Shown piece after piece: positions 1 to 7,960 of a stretch of 64,000 nt of DNA. The stretch's first letter is position 1, and each line of letters begins with the position of its first letter. Both the position numbers and the translations under genes were made by a program. The stretch is from Paraherbaspirillum soli (GTDB lineage: Bacteria; Pseudomonadota; Gammaproteobacteria; Burkholderiales; Burkholderiaceae_D): the NCBI RefSeq assembly GCF_042654985.1, contig NZ_JBHSMT010000028.1:186001-250000 (forward strand), written 5' to 3'. The notes under the pieces are model-generated. The model was not told where the DNA came from. It saw only the letters and a program-made list of their open reading frames with translations, and made no database searches.

Positions 1-887
1 TGCCACTCTTTTGACACCAGCGCATCGAAGTCGCCGACGTCTTCCAATCCGGTCTCGCGCAGGAAATAGCGCGACTCGACCGCATTCAGCAGGGCGTCCA
101 GCGCCAGTTCCGGATTGGCGATCAACGGCGCGTCGTGCTTGTCGATTTCGCGCAGGATCCTGGCGGCGATCGCTTGGTATTGGACCGGAACATCCTCCAG
201 TATTGCTTTTGGCATGCGCAGTTTGCCACTGGCGCAGGTTTTGCCCCTGATGGCGTCCATCAATTTGGCGAATTCGATCCGGTTGGGGCAGCTTTCGCCG
301 CTGCCGGCCCGCACCAGCAGCGCGGTACGGATCACCGCTTCGGCCGCAATGAAATCGAGTGCCGCCGGCGCCACCTCCATGCCCTTGGCCAACCAGAGCG
401 CGGCGTCCATGGTGGCGGCGGCTTGCTCGCGTGCCTGGCATTCTTTCCGATAAGCGCTCAACGAAAACGGCTTGGCCAGCGTACGTTCATCCTGGAACGC
501 TTGCAGCGATTGACCTTTGATATCGCCGAATACCGTGCAATCGGGCCGCGCATGCAATGCTTTCAGCATCTCGTTGCCGCCGCGCGAATGGGACAGGAAA
601 GTGTTGTCGCGCAGCGATTGCGCCGCGGTCAACAGGTTGCCGTCGTACTTGTGTTCCAGGTAAAGGCTGATCAGGTTGACGATTCTTTGGCGGGCGTTCT
701 CGAGGTCGGTGTAGAGGTGGCTGGTGCCGAAATAATTCGCCACCTGCACCGTGCCTTTGGCGCCGTCGACGATCATGGCTTGACAGCTGGCGTGGTCGAG
801 GATGCCTTCTTGCAAGCCAAGGCAGAGCGCCTTTTCAAAAAAGGGACGCTTATCGACTGTTGCGACATTCCGGTGATGATCGGCCAT
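1..887 (-). CDS. Unknown protein, C-terminus beyond window edge
   Basis: An open frame of at least 295 codons starts at ATG 887-885 (MADHHRNVATVDKRPFFEKA) and stays open to base 1, so the 3' end lies outside the window. The visible part looks soluble and largely helical, with no signal peptide, membrane segment or motif that I recognise. It is the last visible gene of a minus-strand series with a J-domain protein (2280-2558) and two other unknown proteins, 88 bases after the preceding stop. A role linked to chaperone function is only inferred from this neighbourhood. The reality of the gene is fairly certain from the long uninterrupted frame; its function is unknown. Confidence 0.75.
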   Translation of the reverse strand, partial: MADHHRNVATVDKRPFFEKALCLGLQEGILDHASCQAMIVDGAKGTVQVANYFGTSHLYTDLENARQRIVNLISLYLEHKYDGNLLTAAQSLRDNTFLSHSRGGNEMLKALHARPDCTVFGDIKGQSLQAFQDERTLAKPFSLSAYRKECQAREQAAATMDAALWLAKGMEVAPAALDFIAAEAVIRTALLVRAGSGESCPNRIEFAKLMDAIRGKTCASGKLRMPKAILEDVPVQYQAIAARILREIDKHDAPLIANPELALDALLNAVESRYFLRETGLEDVGDFDALVSKEW

Positions 888-975
888 GGATAGTAAGGAA
901 GTGATGAGGGATTGACGGCGGCATGGACGCCTGATGCGCCCGGCAAAACTCGCCGGGCGGTGGTGCAAAGCCTGA

Positions 976-1680
976 TTACAGCGCCGATTCCTCGGTTGGG
1001 TCGATAGTGACTGTCTTTTTGGGGATCGCCGCTGCCGGTGCCGCCGCTTCCGGTTCATGCTGTTGTTGCTCCAGCAGCTCCAGCTCCGCTTCGCGCCGCA
1101 AGCGTTCCTTCAAACGGGTTTTCAGCACCGGCCAGATCTGTCTGAACATGTCCGGGTGTTCGTGCTTGAGCAGCCAGGTCAGTTGTTTCCAGTCGTGATC
1201 GCTGATTTCCGCTTTGTCGACGGCGTCGCGCTCTTCCATCAGGTTGATGTTGAAAGTGTCGTAGGTGACAAAATGCACCACTTCCTCGTCGCGGTCGGAC
1301 AGATAGTCGATCAAGGCTTCGCAGCCGCCGTCGACATCGCCGATCGCTTCAAGGAATTCGCCGGTCGGCGCATCGTGGCGGAACAGCACGGCATTGATCA
1401 TGCCGCGCAGCCGCGCATGGGTATGGTCGCCGTACAGCTTCTCCATGACCACGGCGCGCGCGAATTGCTCCGGCGTCACCAGCAGGTTGACCACCGACTC
1501 TTTGGAAGCGTCGAATTCACGGATGACGGCCAGCAGATCCTTGGGCGGCAACTCTTCCAGCACAGCGATCAGCGCGCGATCGCCTTCGGTGTCGGCCAGA
1601 CTGACCAGTGCGTACTCGGCACCGGCAATATCGCCGTTGCGGATAAGGCTTGCTGCTTTTACTACTAGCGAGTTGGACAT
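976..1680 (-). CDS. Unknown soluble protein in J-domain operon
   Basis: A 234-residue soluble protein starting MSNSLVVKAASLIRNGDIAG. The N-terminal third reads like a short helical-repeat (TPR-like) segment: an ALVSLADTEGDRALIAVLEE stretch around residues 25-45 looks like paired helices. The C-terminal tail is rich in Glu, Gln and Ala (around residues 195-215), consistent with a disordered or coiled end. It has no signal peptide. The gene sits 60 bases after the stop of the 180-residue unknown gene and 88 bases before the next, all on one strand, suggesting co-transcription with the J-domain gene. I do not recognise the family. A helical adaptor or scaffold is possible but unproven. Confidence 0.75.
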   Translation of the reverse strand: MSNSLVVKAASLIRNGDIAGAEYALVSLADTEGDRALIAVLEELPPKDLLAVIREFDASKESVVNLLVTPEQFARAVVMEKLYGDHTHARLRGMINAVLFRHDAPTGEFLEAIGDVDGGCEALIDYLSDRDEEVVHFVTYDTFNINLMEERDAVDKAEISDHDWKQLTWLLKHEHPDMFRQIWPVLKTRLKERLRREAELELLEQQQHEPEAAAPAAAIPKKTVTIDPTEESAL

Positions 1681-1740
1681 AGGCTTACTTGGTAAAAACG
1701 AATTTATATGGATGAGCGATGGGGGCTTTAGGGGTGCCCG

Positions 1741-2283
1741 TTAGCCGAGGCGATCGAAGCCTTGTTCCTCCAGCCACGCGGCGCCTTCGGTCTCAAGATC
1801 CTGGTCGTCATCGTCGTCCCGTTCCACGCCTTCGACGCTGTCGTCGGACTCGGCATTCCCGGCGCTGCCGGCGTATTCGCCATGGAAATTGCCGTTGCTT
1901 TTTTCGTGCAGGTATTCAAGGCAGACGGTGGTAATCATGAAGCGTTCGCCGCCGCTTTCCTGCAGCGCGATGGCGCTGAGTTTTTCTGCCCACGGCTCGA
2001 ATTGCACGGCATCGGAGACCTCATCCCATGATGGGAACTCGTCCGGCTCGCAGGTCGACAGCAGGACCATCGCGCCCGGATTGCTATAGCTCACCCCGCG
2101 GTGGAAGGTAACGGCGACCATTTCGGGGGCGATTTCGATCATCGGCATCATCAAGGCGAACTGCGACCGCTTGTCTTTCAGCCGCGACGCCAGGATGTCT
2201 TTGCCCTCGGAATCGCTTTGCAGGTCTTCCAGTTCGGCCTGATAGGCCTTGGTCAAGTCTTCAAAATAAGTAGAAAGCATCAT
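1741..2283 (-). CDS. Unknown acidic-tailed protein coupled to J-domain gene
   Basis: A 180-residue protein starting MMLSTYFEDLTKAYQAELED. The start codon overlaps the stop of the J-domain gene by four bases, so the two are probably translationally coupled. The first part is an amphipathic helical region; the middle (about residues 45-130) has mixed strands and helices; the C-terminal 45 residues are strongly acidic, with a run of Asp near residue 155, and end in a short helix. No signal peptide or known catalytic motif is visible. Tight coupling to a J-domain protein suggests a client, adaptor or partner of an Hsp70 system, which is inference from context only. Confidence 0.75.
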   Translation of the reverse strand: MMLSTYFEDLTKAYQAELEDLQSDSEGKDILASRLKDKRSQFALMMPMIEIAPEMVAVTFHRGVSYSNPGAMVLLSTCEPDEFPSWDEVSDAVQFEPWAEKLSAIALQESGGERFMITTVCLEYLHEKSNGNFHGEYAGSAGNAESDDSVEGVERDDDDDQDLETEGAAWLEEQGFDRLG

Positions 2284-2558
2284 CGTAAAACTTTGTCCAT
2301 ATAGGTTTTCCAGATTTGTTCGGCGGTTTCGACCGGGTTTTCCAGCAGGCTGCGGCGCCGGTTTTCGTCGTAATCCTGTCGTTTTGCCGGGACCGACAGC
2401 AAGTCGTAGGCTTCCTGGACTTCGCGGAATCTGGCGGGGGCGTCGAGCGCCGCATTTTTGTCGGGATGAAATTCTGACGCCTTCTTGCGGTAGGCGCTTT
2501 TGATAGCGCCATCCGACGCATCACTGGCTATGCCGAGAATGGCGTAATAATCTTTCAT
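2280..2558 (-). CDS. Minimal J-domain (DnaJ-like) protein
   Basis: A 92-residue protein that is almost entirely a J-domain: it begins MKDYYAILGI, has the helix II basic patch AIKSAYRKKA, and carries the invariant HPDK loop near residue 31, followed by helices III and IV (FREVQEAYDLLS). It lacks the Gly/Phe, zinc-finger and substrate-binding regions of full DnaJ, so it belongs to the class C type. Such proteins stimulate ATP hydrolysis by an Hsp70 partner, and the HPD motif needed for this is intact. It is the first gene of the unknown operon running to the left edge. The partner Hsp70 is not in the window. Confidence 0.88.
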   Translation of the reverse strand: MKDYYAILGIASDASDGAIKSAYRKKASEFHPDKNAALDAPARFREVQEAYDLLSVPAKRQDYDENRRRSLLENPVETAEQIWKTYMDKVLR

Positions 2559-2863
2559 TCGTCCTTGGGCGTAAATGTGCGTCTGTACTGTGAGTTGATG
2601 CTGGCGATTATCGAAGATTGTTGCTGTTTCTCATAGGATACATTCTAAGGAAATATTCGCCGGAGGTGCGGGAGGATACACCACTCTGGGGGTAGACGTC
2701 GATGATGGGTGATTTTGCTGCCCTCGCGCGCACCGGGCAGCAGTGGGCCTGGGGAGATAGATGAAGGCGGGACGATACGGCGCTGAACAACTGTTCGCAA
2801 CCTGGCCGACGCGCTGCCGAACGTCACCGCAGCAGGTGTCGGCCAGGAGCGCGGTTACGCTAT
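2559..2863. other. Intergenic stretch with two hairpins
   Basis: These 305 bases contain no convincing gene. There are two inverted repeats. One is at 2717-2741, with 7-bp arms GCTGCCC/GGGCAGC. The other is at 2801-2847, with 10-bp arms CCTGGCCGAC/GTCGGCCAGG plus weaker inner pairing. The second lies 17 bases past the stop of the minus-strand ACT-domain gene and could end its transcript, although no T-run follows. The promoter for the J-domain operon should also lie here, but I see no confident boxes. Confidence 0.45.
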
Positions 2864-3277
2864 TTATTTCGCGCCAAGCAGCTTGGCGCTCTTGGCGACA
2901 TCTTCCGGCTTGACCCAGAACAGCGCGCCGTAACGCCCTGCGCCGCCGACGGTCGCTTGCATCGCGGTGACGTTGATACCGGCCTCGGCCAGCTTCCCTA
3001 ACGCATCCGCCAGCGCCCCGGCCCGGTCCTCGCCCTGGACCAGGAAGGCGACCTTTTTAGGACTCATTTCCCAGCCGGCCTTCTTGGCGACGACAGTGAA
3101 TTTCTTCGTGTCTTCGGGCACAAAATCCAATTGCGCCCGACGGTTGCGCGGAAAGCCGGTGAACGCCAGCAGGTTCACCTCCTTTTCCGCCAGCATCGAC
3201 AGCACCTTCAATCCTTCGCCGGGCTTGTTGGCAACCGTCATCGAAAAATAGTCCGCCTTGCGTATGGAATCAGCCAT
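2864..3277 (-). CDS. ACT-domain protein
   Basis: A 137-residue cytoplasmic protein with two ACT-like halves: residues 1-70 (MADSIRKADYFSMTVANKPG, then a VLSMLAEKEVNLLAFTGFP stretch) and 75-137 (AFLVQGEDRAGALADALGKL, then INVTAMQATVGG). The repeated pattern of a strand, a Gly-bearing ligand loop and a helix is typical of amino-acid-binding regulatory ACT modules with no catalytic domain. The start at 3277 is chosen because AAGGAG lies about six bases upstream; a longer in-frame reading from 3337 has no such site. It is a single gene, divergent from the YbhB-like gene. The ligand is not known. Confidence 0.85.
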   Translation of the reverse strand: MADSIRKADYFSMTVANKPGEGLKVLSMLAEKEVNLLAFTGFPRNRRAQLDFVPEDTKKFTVVAKKAGWEMSPKKVAFLVQGEDRAGALADALGKLAEAGINVTAMQATVGGAGRYGALFWVKPEDVAKSAKLLGAK

Positions 3278-3393
3278 TTTTATCTCCTTGTTGTCATCCC
3301 AAGCATCAAAAACAATCGACCATTTCATGCATAGCAAAGATTAAGATGAATAGCAATGTGCGCTTTGAATTTACTGCGAAAGAGAGGTGTACG

Positions 3394-3972
3394 ATGCAAG
3401 TCTGCTGGCGAATTTCCGCGCTGGCGCTCGCTCTGCTGCCGATAGCCGGCATCCCGACGGCGAGCTCGGCGCCCCTACCGACGGAGGTAAAACCCATGAG
3501 CATGACGCTTAATTCTTCGGCCTTCCCACCCAACGGCGCGATCCCCAAGCGCTACACCTGTGAAGGCGAAGACCTTTCTCCCGATTTGTCATGGAGCGGA
3601 CTGCCGCCGGGCACCCGCAGCCTGGCCCTGATCGTCGACGACCCCGATGCGCCCGACCCGGCCGCGCCGCAACTGACCTGGGTGCACTGGCTGCTGTATA
3701 ACATTCCACCGGAGACGGCTGGAGTCAAGGCCGGCATCGCCGCGGCGCAGCTACCCGCCGGCACCAAGCAAGGATTGAACGACTGGCATCGCACCGGCTA
3801 CGGCGGCCCCTGCCCGCCTATCGGCCGCCACCGCTATTTCCACAAGCTGTATGCGCTCAACGCTGTGCTGCCAGACTTGGCCAACCCGACTAAGGCCGCA
3901 CTGGAAAAGGCCATGACCGGCCATGTGATCGGCAGCACGACGCTGGTCGGCACCTACCAGAAAGGGCAATAG
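3394..3972 (+). CDS. YbhB/YbcL-type (PEBP fold) exported protein
   Basis: A 192-residue protein of the phosphatidylethanolamine-binding protein family, bacterial YbhB/YbcL branch. After a signal peptide (about residues 1-26, ending ASSA) comes the PEBP fold with the motif LSPDLSWSGLPPGTRSLAL, the ligand-pocket segment VDDPDAPD, the strand TWVHWLLYNIP and the GYGGPCPPIGRHRY loop. Family members have no firmly known enzymatic role; the homologues act as small-ligand or kinase-inhibitor-like proteins. The start at 3394 follows AGAGAGG at good spacing. The signal peptide predicts a periplasmic location, whereas E. coli has both exported (YbcL) and cytoplasmic (YbhB) members. Confidence 0.9.
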   Translation: MQVCWRISALALALLPIAGIPTASSAPLPTEVKPMSMTLNSSAFPPNGAIPKRYTCEGEDLSPDLSWSGLPPGTRSLALIVDDPDAPDPAAPQLTWVHWLLYNIPPETAGVKAGIAAAQLPAGTKQGLNDWHRTGYGGPCPPIGRHRYFHKLYALNAVLPDLANPTKAALEKAMTGHVIGSTTLVGTYQKGQ

Positions 3973-3976
3973 TCGG

Positions 3977-4393
3977 CTAATCGCCTAAGGGCTTGGCAAA
4001 GCTCAGTTCATGCCGATCGGGATCGCGGATGTGAAAGTAGCGCTCGCCCCACAGGGCGTCGCGCGGCGGCGCTTCGGGGCCGAGATTGCGGGCCACGGCC
4101 CGGGCGTAGACCGCGTCCACGTCCGCCACATAGAAGATGATGCGGCCCCACCACGACCATTTCTGCGAGGCCGGTTGCGCGATCAGGTTCAGATAGCCGG
4201 AGCCGGCATGCAAGCTGGTGAATGATGCGTCCTCGCCGCCGTAGCGGACGACAAAGCCGAGCGCGCAATAAAACCTGACAGCGCGCGCCATGTCGTGCGT
4301 CGCCAGCGTGACGGCGCTGATCGAGGTGATGATAGGCGTCGCTTCATTGCCTGCTGATGTTCTTGCTGGGGGCTCCACGCGACTTTCCTCCAT
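3977..4393 (-). CDS. VOC (glyoxalase/bleomycin-resistance fold) protein
   Basis: A 138-residue single-module vicinal-oxygen-chelate protein. Features are the opening strand and helix ITSISAVTLATHDMARAVRF followed by YCALGFVVRYGG, the middle LNLIAQ strand, and the final segment YFHIRDPDRHELSFAKPL, which carries the usual metal-ligand Glu. The family includes dioxygenases, isomerases and resistance proteins that bind a divalent metal; the substrate here cannot be told from sequence. The first 20 residues before the fold are polar and may reflect a start chosen too far upstream. It converges with the YbhB-like gene five bases away. Confidence 0.85.
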   Translation of the reverse strand: MEESRVEPPARTSAGNEATPIITSISAVTLATHDMARAVRFYCALGFVVRYGGEDASFTSLHAGSGYLNLIAQPASQKWSWWGRIIFYVADVDAVYARAVARNLGPEAPPRDALWGERYFHIRDPDRHELSFAKPLGD

Positions 4394-4415
4394 GTCGATT
4401 GCTGCAGGTAGCGGA

Positions 4416-4901
4416 TCAGAGCTTGTACCCGAACTGTCTCAGCAAATCCTTGCGCCACTTTATGTCTTCTTCGGTTTCGATATTTTTAGGAGGGAACCCA
4501 TCCACCACCCCCAGGATGGCGCGCCCTTGGTCGGTCTCGGCCAGAATCACTTCAGTCGGGTTGGCGGTCGCGCAGAAAATGCGGCACACCTCCGGCACCA
4601 TCTTGACGGTGTTGAGCACATTCAGCGGGTAGTAGCCTTCGCCAAGAAAAACGATGAAGCAATGGCCGGCGGCAATCGCCTTGGCGTTTGTCTGGGCCAG
4701 CGCGATCAGCGCCGGATCGGTGCCCGACCAGCGCACCAGGCACTTGCCGGAGGCTTCGCAAAATGCCAGCCCGAACTTGATGCCAGGTACCGCGCCTACC
4801 AGGGCTTCATGGATGTCTTCGACGGATTTGATGAAATGGGTCTGGCCAAGGATGAAGTTGCAGGCTTCCGGCTTGTCTATTTTGACCGTGATCAGTTGCA
4901 T
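4416..4901 (-). CDS. Adenosine-specific kinase (DUF355 family)
   Basis: A 161-residue protein matching the archaeal and bacterial family once called DUF355 and later described as adenosine-specific kinase. Recognisable parts are the start MQLITVKIDKPEACNFILGQ, the HFIKSVEDIHEALVGAVPGI segment, SGKCLVRWSG, the GHCFIVFLGEGYYPLNVLN strand-loop, and the end KRDLL-like helix before FGYKL. The length equals the family norm. A strong AAGGAGGGG ribosome site precedes the start. The biochemical role is taken from family annotation and is not evident in the sequence itself. It stands alone between the VOC gene and the cold-shock gene. Confidence 0.87.
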   Translation of the reverse strand: MQLITVKIDKPEACNFILGQTHFIKSVEDIHEALVGAVPGIKFGLAFCEASGKCLVRWSGTDPALIALAQTNAKAIAAGHCFIVFLGEGYYPLNVLNTVKMVPEVCRIFCATANPTEVILAETDQGRAILGVVDGFPPKNIETEEDIKWRKDLLRQFGYKL

Positions 4902-4969
4902 ATCGAACCCCTCCTTATTCTTGCGCTTAGACGGTCAACCGGATTTGCCGATCTAACAATGACTCGCGC

Positions 4970-5007
4970 AATAAAAAGGCTCACTAACCGTGGCGGTTGG
5001 TGAGCCT
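4970..5007 (-). terminator. Intrinsic terminator after cold-shock gene
   Basis: On the minus strand an inverted repeat with arms AGGCTCAC/GTGAGCCT, extended by AACC/GGTT around a short loop (4977-5007), is followed directly by TTTTTATT. It lies about 70 bases past the stop of the cold-shock gene and in front of the adenosine-kinase gene, so the two are likely separate transcripts. Confidence 0.85.
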
Positions 5008-5079
5008 GGACCAAGATGTCAGCCTGAAACCTCCTCCTAAGCGACAACGAGGATTTTCATTGCATGCCAGAATCTTCGA

Positions 5080-5286
5080 TCAGGGAGGATTTTGAATGTT
5101 GGAAGCTTGCTTCCCTTTGGGACCTTCTGTGACATCGAACGTGACTTTTTGACCTTCTTTGAGGGTCTTGAAACCTCCCATCTGGATCGCGGAAAAGTGT
5201 GCGAACAAATCTTCGCCGCCGTCATCCGGGGTGATAAAGCCGAAGCCTTTTGAATCGTTGAACCATTTAACAGTACCGGTTGCCAT
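5080..5286 (-). CDS. cspA: Cold-shock domain RNA chaperone
   Basis: A 68-residue single OB-fold protein of the CspA family. It starts MATGTVKWFNDSKGFGFITP, which includes RNP1 (KGFGFI), followed by RNP2 (DLFAHFSAI), and ends in KGKQASNIQ. It binds single-stranded RNA and DNA and melts secondary structure. Start 5286 gives the canonical N-terminus; the longer frame upstream encodes hydrophobic residues with no family match and is presumably leader. The long untranslated region between here and 5441 fits the family habit of an extended 5' leader, which is inference. A clear intrinsic terminator follows at 4970-5007. I cannot tell which paralogue it is. Confidence 0.95.
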   Translation of the reverse strand: MATGTVKWFNDSKGFGFITPDDGGEDLFAHFSAIQMGGFKTLKEGQKVTFDVTEGPKGKQASNIQNPP

Positions 5287-5441
5287 AATGCATCTCTCAA
5301 AAATTACCCACCACACGAGCTGTACAAGCAAGAGGCCGCGCGTCACGCTGTCCCCACTTCAACTGCTCCCCTTGCTTTAGTAAGCATCGACCAGCAACAC
5401 CTACCCATAGCAATTCATTGTTTTCGTTAGACTTTCAGAAG

Positions 5442-5795
5442 TCAAGGTCCGCTGCATGAAATGACAGGGTCTGATCCATCCCATCGATCATCCCTGACCT
5501 GCACCATTCCCTGCTCCACCCTAACCGGAAAAATCGCCACCGGTTCGTACGCGGGCGGTCCCAAGGCGTCGCCGGTCTTGATTGAAAAATGGGCGCCGTG
5601 ACGCGGGCATATCACTTCGTCGCCATCCACGGACCCGCCGGTGAGGATGCCGCCATCGTGGGTGCAGACGTCCTCGATCGCATAGTATTTGCCCGCTACA
5701 TTGAACACTGCGATCTGCACGCCGTCGACATCGACCGTGCGAAATTGCCCGGGCAGCAGCTCTTGTGCCGGCGTCACATCAACCCAATCAGCCAT
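5442..5795 (-). CDS. Rieske-type [2Fe-2S] ferredoxin at end of SUF operon
   Basis: A 117-residue protein with the Rieske cluster-binding boxes C44-T-H46 and C63-P-R-H66 in a NirD/BphF-like small fold (MADWVDVTPAQELLPGQFRT onward). Two Cys and two His ligate a [2Fe-2S] cluster, so it acts as a soluble electron carrier. It begins 14 bases after the sufT stop and is the last gene of the SUF operon. Small Rieske proteins recur in SUF operons that also carry sufT and sufU. The partner reductase is not visible; donating electrons to cluster assembly is a reasonable guess. Confidence 0.9.
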   Translation of the reverse strand: MADWVDVTPAQELLPGQFRTVDVDGVQIAVFNVAGKYYAIEDVCTHDGGILTGGSVDGDEVICPRHGAHFSIKTGDALGPPAYEPVAIFPVRVEQGMVQVRDDRWDGSDPVISCSGP

Positions 5796-5809
5796 GGCGA
5801 CGCTCCCGC

Positions 5810-6196
5810 TTACAGCATCCCTAGTTCCAGACGCGCCGCCTCGGACATCATCTCCCGCGTCCATGGCGGCTCCCAGACCAGTTCCACTCTGGCTTCGGTG
5901 ACGCCGGGGACGCCGTTGACCGCGCACTCGACGGTGTCCGGGAAGGTTTGCGCCACCGGGCAGGCGGCCGAGGTCAGGGTCATGCGTAGCATCACCGCGC
6001 CTGACGCTTGCACGTCCAGCGCATAGATCAGTCCCAGGTCGTAAATATTCACAGGGATTTCCGGGTCGTAAATCGTGCGTAAAACCTGGATCACCTGCTG
6101 CTCCAGCGCCTGAACGTCGGTGGCCGGCGGGCGTGCTTGTGCCAGTTCTTGCTCCCCAAGCTGCTCGGCCTTTTTCAGCCAATCGAAAACGGACAT
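5810..6196 (-). CDS. sufT: SufT (MIP18/DUF59) Fe-S maturation protein
   Basis: A 128-residue protein of the MIP18/DUF59 family. The core runs from VIQVLRTIYDPEIPVNIYDL through LTSAACPVAQTFPDTVECAV to a final VWEPPWTREMMSEAARLELG. The DPE motif, the hydrophobic NIYDLGLIY helix and the Cys in SAACPVAQ are family hallmarks. SufT proteins help deliver or mature Fe-S clusters under high demand. The extra N-terminal helix (residues 1-40) precedes the domain. It lies 34 bases downstream of sufU and 14 bases before the Rieske gene, clearly inside the SUF operon. Confidence 0.92.
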   Translation of the reverse strand: MSVFDWLKKAEQLGEQELAQARPPATDVQALEQQVIQVLRTIYDPEIPVNIYDLGLIYALDVQASGAVMLRMTLTSAACPVAQTFPDTVECAVNGVPGVTEARVELVWEPPWTREMMSEAARLELGML

Positions 6197-6230
6197 TTTG
6201 CGTTCCTTTCCAGGTTCCCAAGCTGCGCGC

Positions 6231-6677
6231 TCATTCCGTGCTTACCGGATCCGTCTGGTTTAGCAAGGCCGCGTGCAAGGTATGCCAGGCCAGCGTCGCA
6301 CACTTCACCCGCGCCGGAAATGCGCGCACCCCGGCCAGCACTGTCAATTTGCCAAGATCCGGGCCGGGCGCGGCGGCATCCTGCGTCAGCAGGTGGTGAA
6401 ATTCCTGGAACAAGGCTTCGGCCTGCTGTTCGGTCTTGCCCTTCAGCTGTTCCGTCATCAAGGAAGCGGACGCGGTCGAGATGGCGCAACCTGCCCCCTC
6501 GAAGCTGAGATCCCGGATCACGCCGTCTTCCAGCTTCACATACAGCGTCAGGCGGTCGCCGCACAGCGGGTTGAAGCCTTCCGCCTTGCGATTGGCGTCG
6601 GCCAGTGCATGAAAATTCCGCGGTTTGCGGTAGTGGTCGATGATGACCTCTTGATAGAGTTCGCGCAGGTCTGTCAT
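6231..6677 (-). CDS. sufU: SufU-type Fe-S scaffold / sulfur acceptor
   Basis: A 148-residue IscU-fold protein of the SufU class. It opens LRELYQEVIIDHYRKPRNF and has the three ligand Cys in LCGDR, GAGCAIS and VKCATLAW. An Asp follows the first Cys, as needed for the zinc or cluster site. SufU proteins accept persulfide sulfur from SufS. The insertion between the second and third Cys (about residues 75-115) is the feature that separates SufU from IscU. The start overlaps the sufS stop by four bases (ATGA), so the two are coupled. Confidence 0.93.
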   Translation of the reverse strand: MTDLRELYQEVIIDHYRKPRNFHALADANRKAEGFNPLCGDRLTLYVKLEDGVIRDLSFEGAGCAISTASASLMTEQLKGKTEQQAEALFQEFHHLLTQDAAAPGPDLGKLTVLAGVRAFPARVKCATLAWHTLHAALLNQTDPVSTE

Positions 6678-7960
6678 GCCGCCCCCCGTTGCTGACGTCC
6701 GAACATGTCGATGACTTTATCTATCCCCGCAAACAAGGCGTCGATCTCATCGCGCGTGTTGTACAGAGCGAACGAGGCACGTGCGGTGGCGGCGATCTGG
6801 AAATGCTCCATCACCGGCATCGCGCAATGGTGTCCAGCGCGGATGGCAACCCCTTCGCGGTCGAGAATGGTGCCGATGTCATGCGGATGCACGCCGTCCA
6901 GCGTGAACGACAGGATGCCGGCCTTGTCTTGCGCGGTGCCGATCAGGCGCATGCCGGGCACGTCATGGGCCAAGCGCGTGGCGTAGGCCAGCAAGTCATG
7001 CTCATGGGCCGCAATGCTATCCAGCCCGAGCGCTTGCACGTAATCCAGCGCCGTACCGAGCCCGATCACGCCGGCAATGTTGGATGTACCCGCTTCGAAT
7101 TTATAGGGCAAGACGTTGTACAGAGTTTGCTTGAAAGTGACTTGACTGATCATGTCGCCGCCGCCTTGATACGGCGGCATCGCGTCCAGCAATTCAGCCT
7201 TGCCATACAGCACGCCGATCCCGGTCGGACCGTACAGCTTGTGCCCGGAGAACGCATAAAAATCGCAGTCGAGATCCTGCACATTGACCGCCATGTGCGG
7301 CACGGCTTGCGCGCCGTCGACCAGTACTACAGCGCCCATCGCGTGCGCCAGTTCGATGATGCGATGGATCGGGTTGACGCTGCCGAGCGCATTCGACACA
7401 TGGGCCACTGCCACCAGTTTGGTGCGTGGATTGAGGCATTTTTCAAACTCGTCCAGCATCAATTCGCCGGCGTCGTTGATCGGCGCCACCCGCAACACCG
7501 CGCCCGTCTGTTCGCGCAGCAGCTGCCACGGCACGATGTTGGAATGATGCTCCATTTCGGTGAGCAAGATTTCATCGCCGACCTGGAACAGGTTGCGGCC
7601 ATAGCTCTGCGCCACCAGGTTGATCGCTTCGGTGGTGCCGCGCACGAACACGATCTCGCGGTTGTCGCCGGCATTGATGAAGCGCCGCACTTTCATGCGT
7701 GCGCCTTCGAACGCGGCGGTGGCGCGCTCGCCCAATTCATGCACGCTGCGGTGGATGTTGGCGTTGAGCTCGCTGTAATAGCGGCGCTCGCAGTCGATCA
7801 CGCTGTGCGGCTTCTGGCTGGTGGCGGCGTTGTCGAGATAGACCAGCGGCTTGCCATGCACGGTTTGTTGCAGTATTGGAAAATCGGCCCGCCAGCGCTG
7901 CACATCGAAGCCGAAGGCAGGCTGAGACTGGACGGCGGCCAGGTCGTTTGCGTCATTCAT
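6674..7960 (-). CDS. sufS: Cysteine desulfurase SufS
   Basis: A 428-residue PLP-dependent class V aminotransferase-fold enzyme that removes sulfur from cysteine for cluster assembly. The PLP lysine is K241 in SGHKLYGPTGIGVLYG; the catalytic Cys is C379 in AGHHCAMPVMEHF, the short-loop form typical of SufS (group II). Residues 1-20 precede the common start RADFPILQQTVHGKPLVYLD. Its start overlaps the sufD stop by four bases, and its stop overlaps the sufU start, so translation of sufD, sufS and sufU is coupled. Confidence 0.96.
   Translation of the reverse strand: MNDANDLAAVQSQPAFGFDVQRWRADFPILQQTVHGKPLVYLDNAATSQKPHSVIDCERRYYSELNANIHRSVHELGERATAAFEGARMKVRRFINAGDNREIVFVRGTTEAINLVAQSYGRNLFQVGDEILLTEMEHHSNIVPWQLLREQTGAVLRVAPINDAGELMLDEFEKCLNPRTKLVAVAHVSNALGSVNPIHRIIELAHAMGAVVLVDGAQAVPHMAVNVQDLDCDFYAFSGHKLYGPTGIGVLYGKAELLDAMPPYQGGGDMISQVTFKQTLYNVLPYKFEAGTSNIAGVIGLGTALDYVQALGLDSIAAHEHDLLAYATRLAHDVPGMRLIGTAQDKAGILSFTLDGVHPHDIGTILDREGVAIRAGHHCAMPVMEHFQIAATARASFALYNTRDEIDALFAGIDKVIDMFGRQQRGAA

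Noticed and set aside
135..893. Plus-strand frame of 252 codons at the left edge
   Set aside because: The minus strand of the same region has an uninterrupted frame in line with the operon upstream; this frame is Arg/His/Gly-rich shadow sequence.
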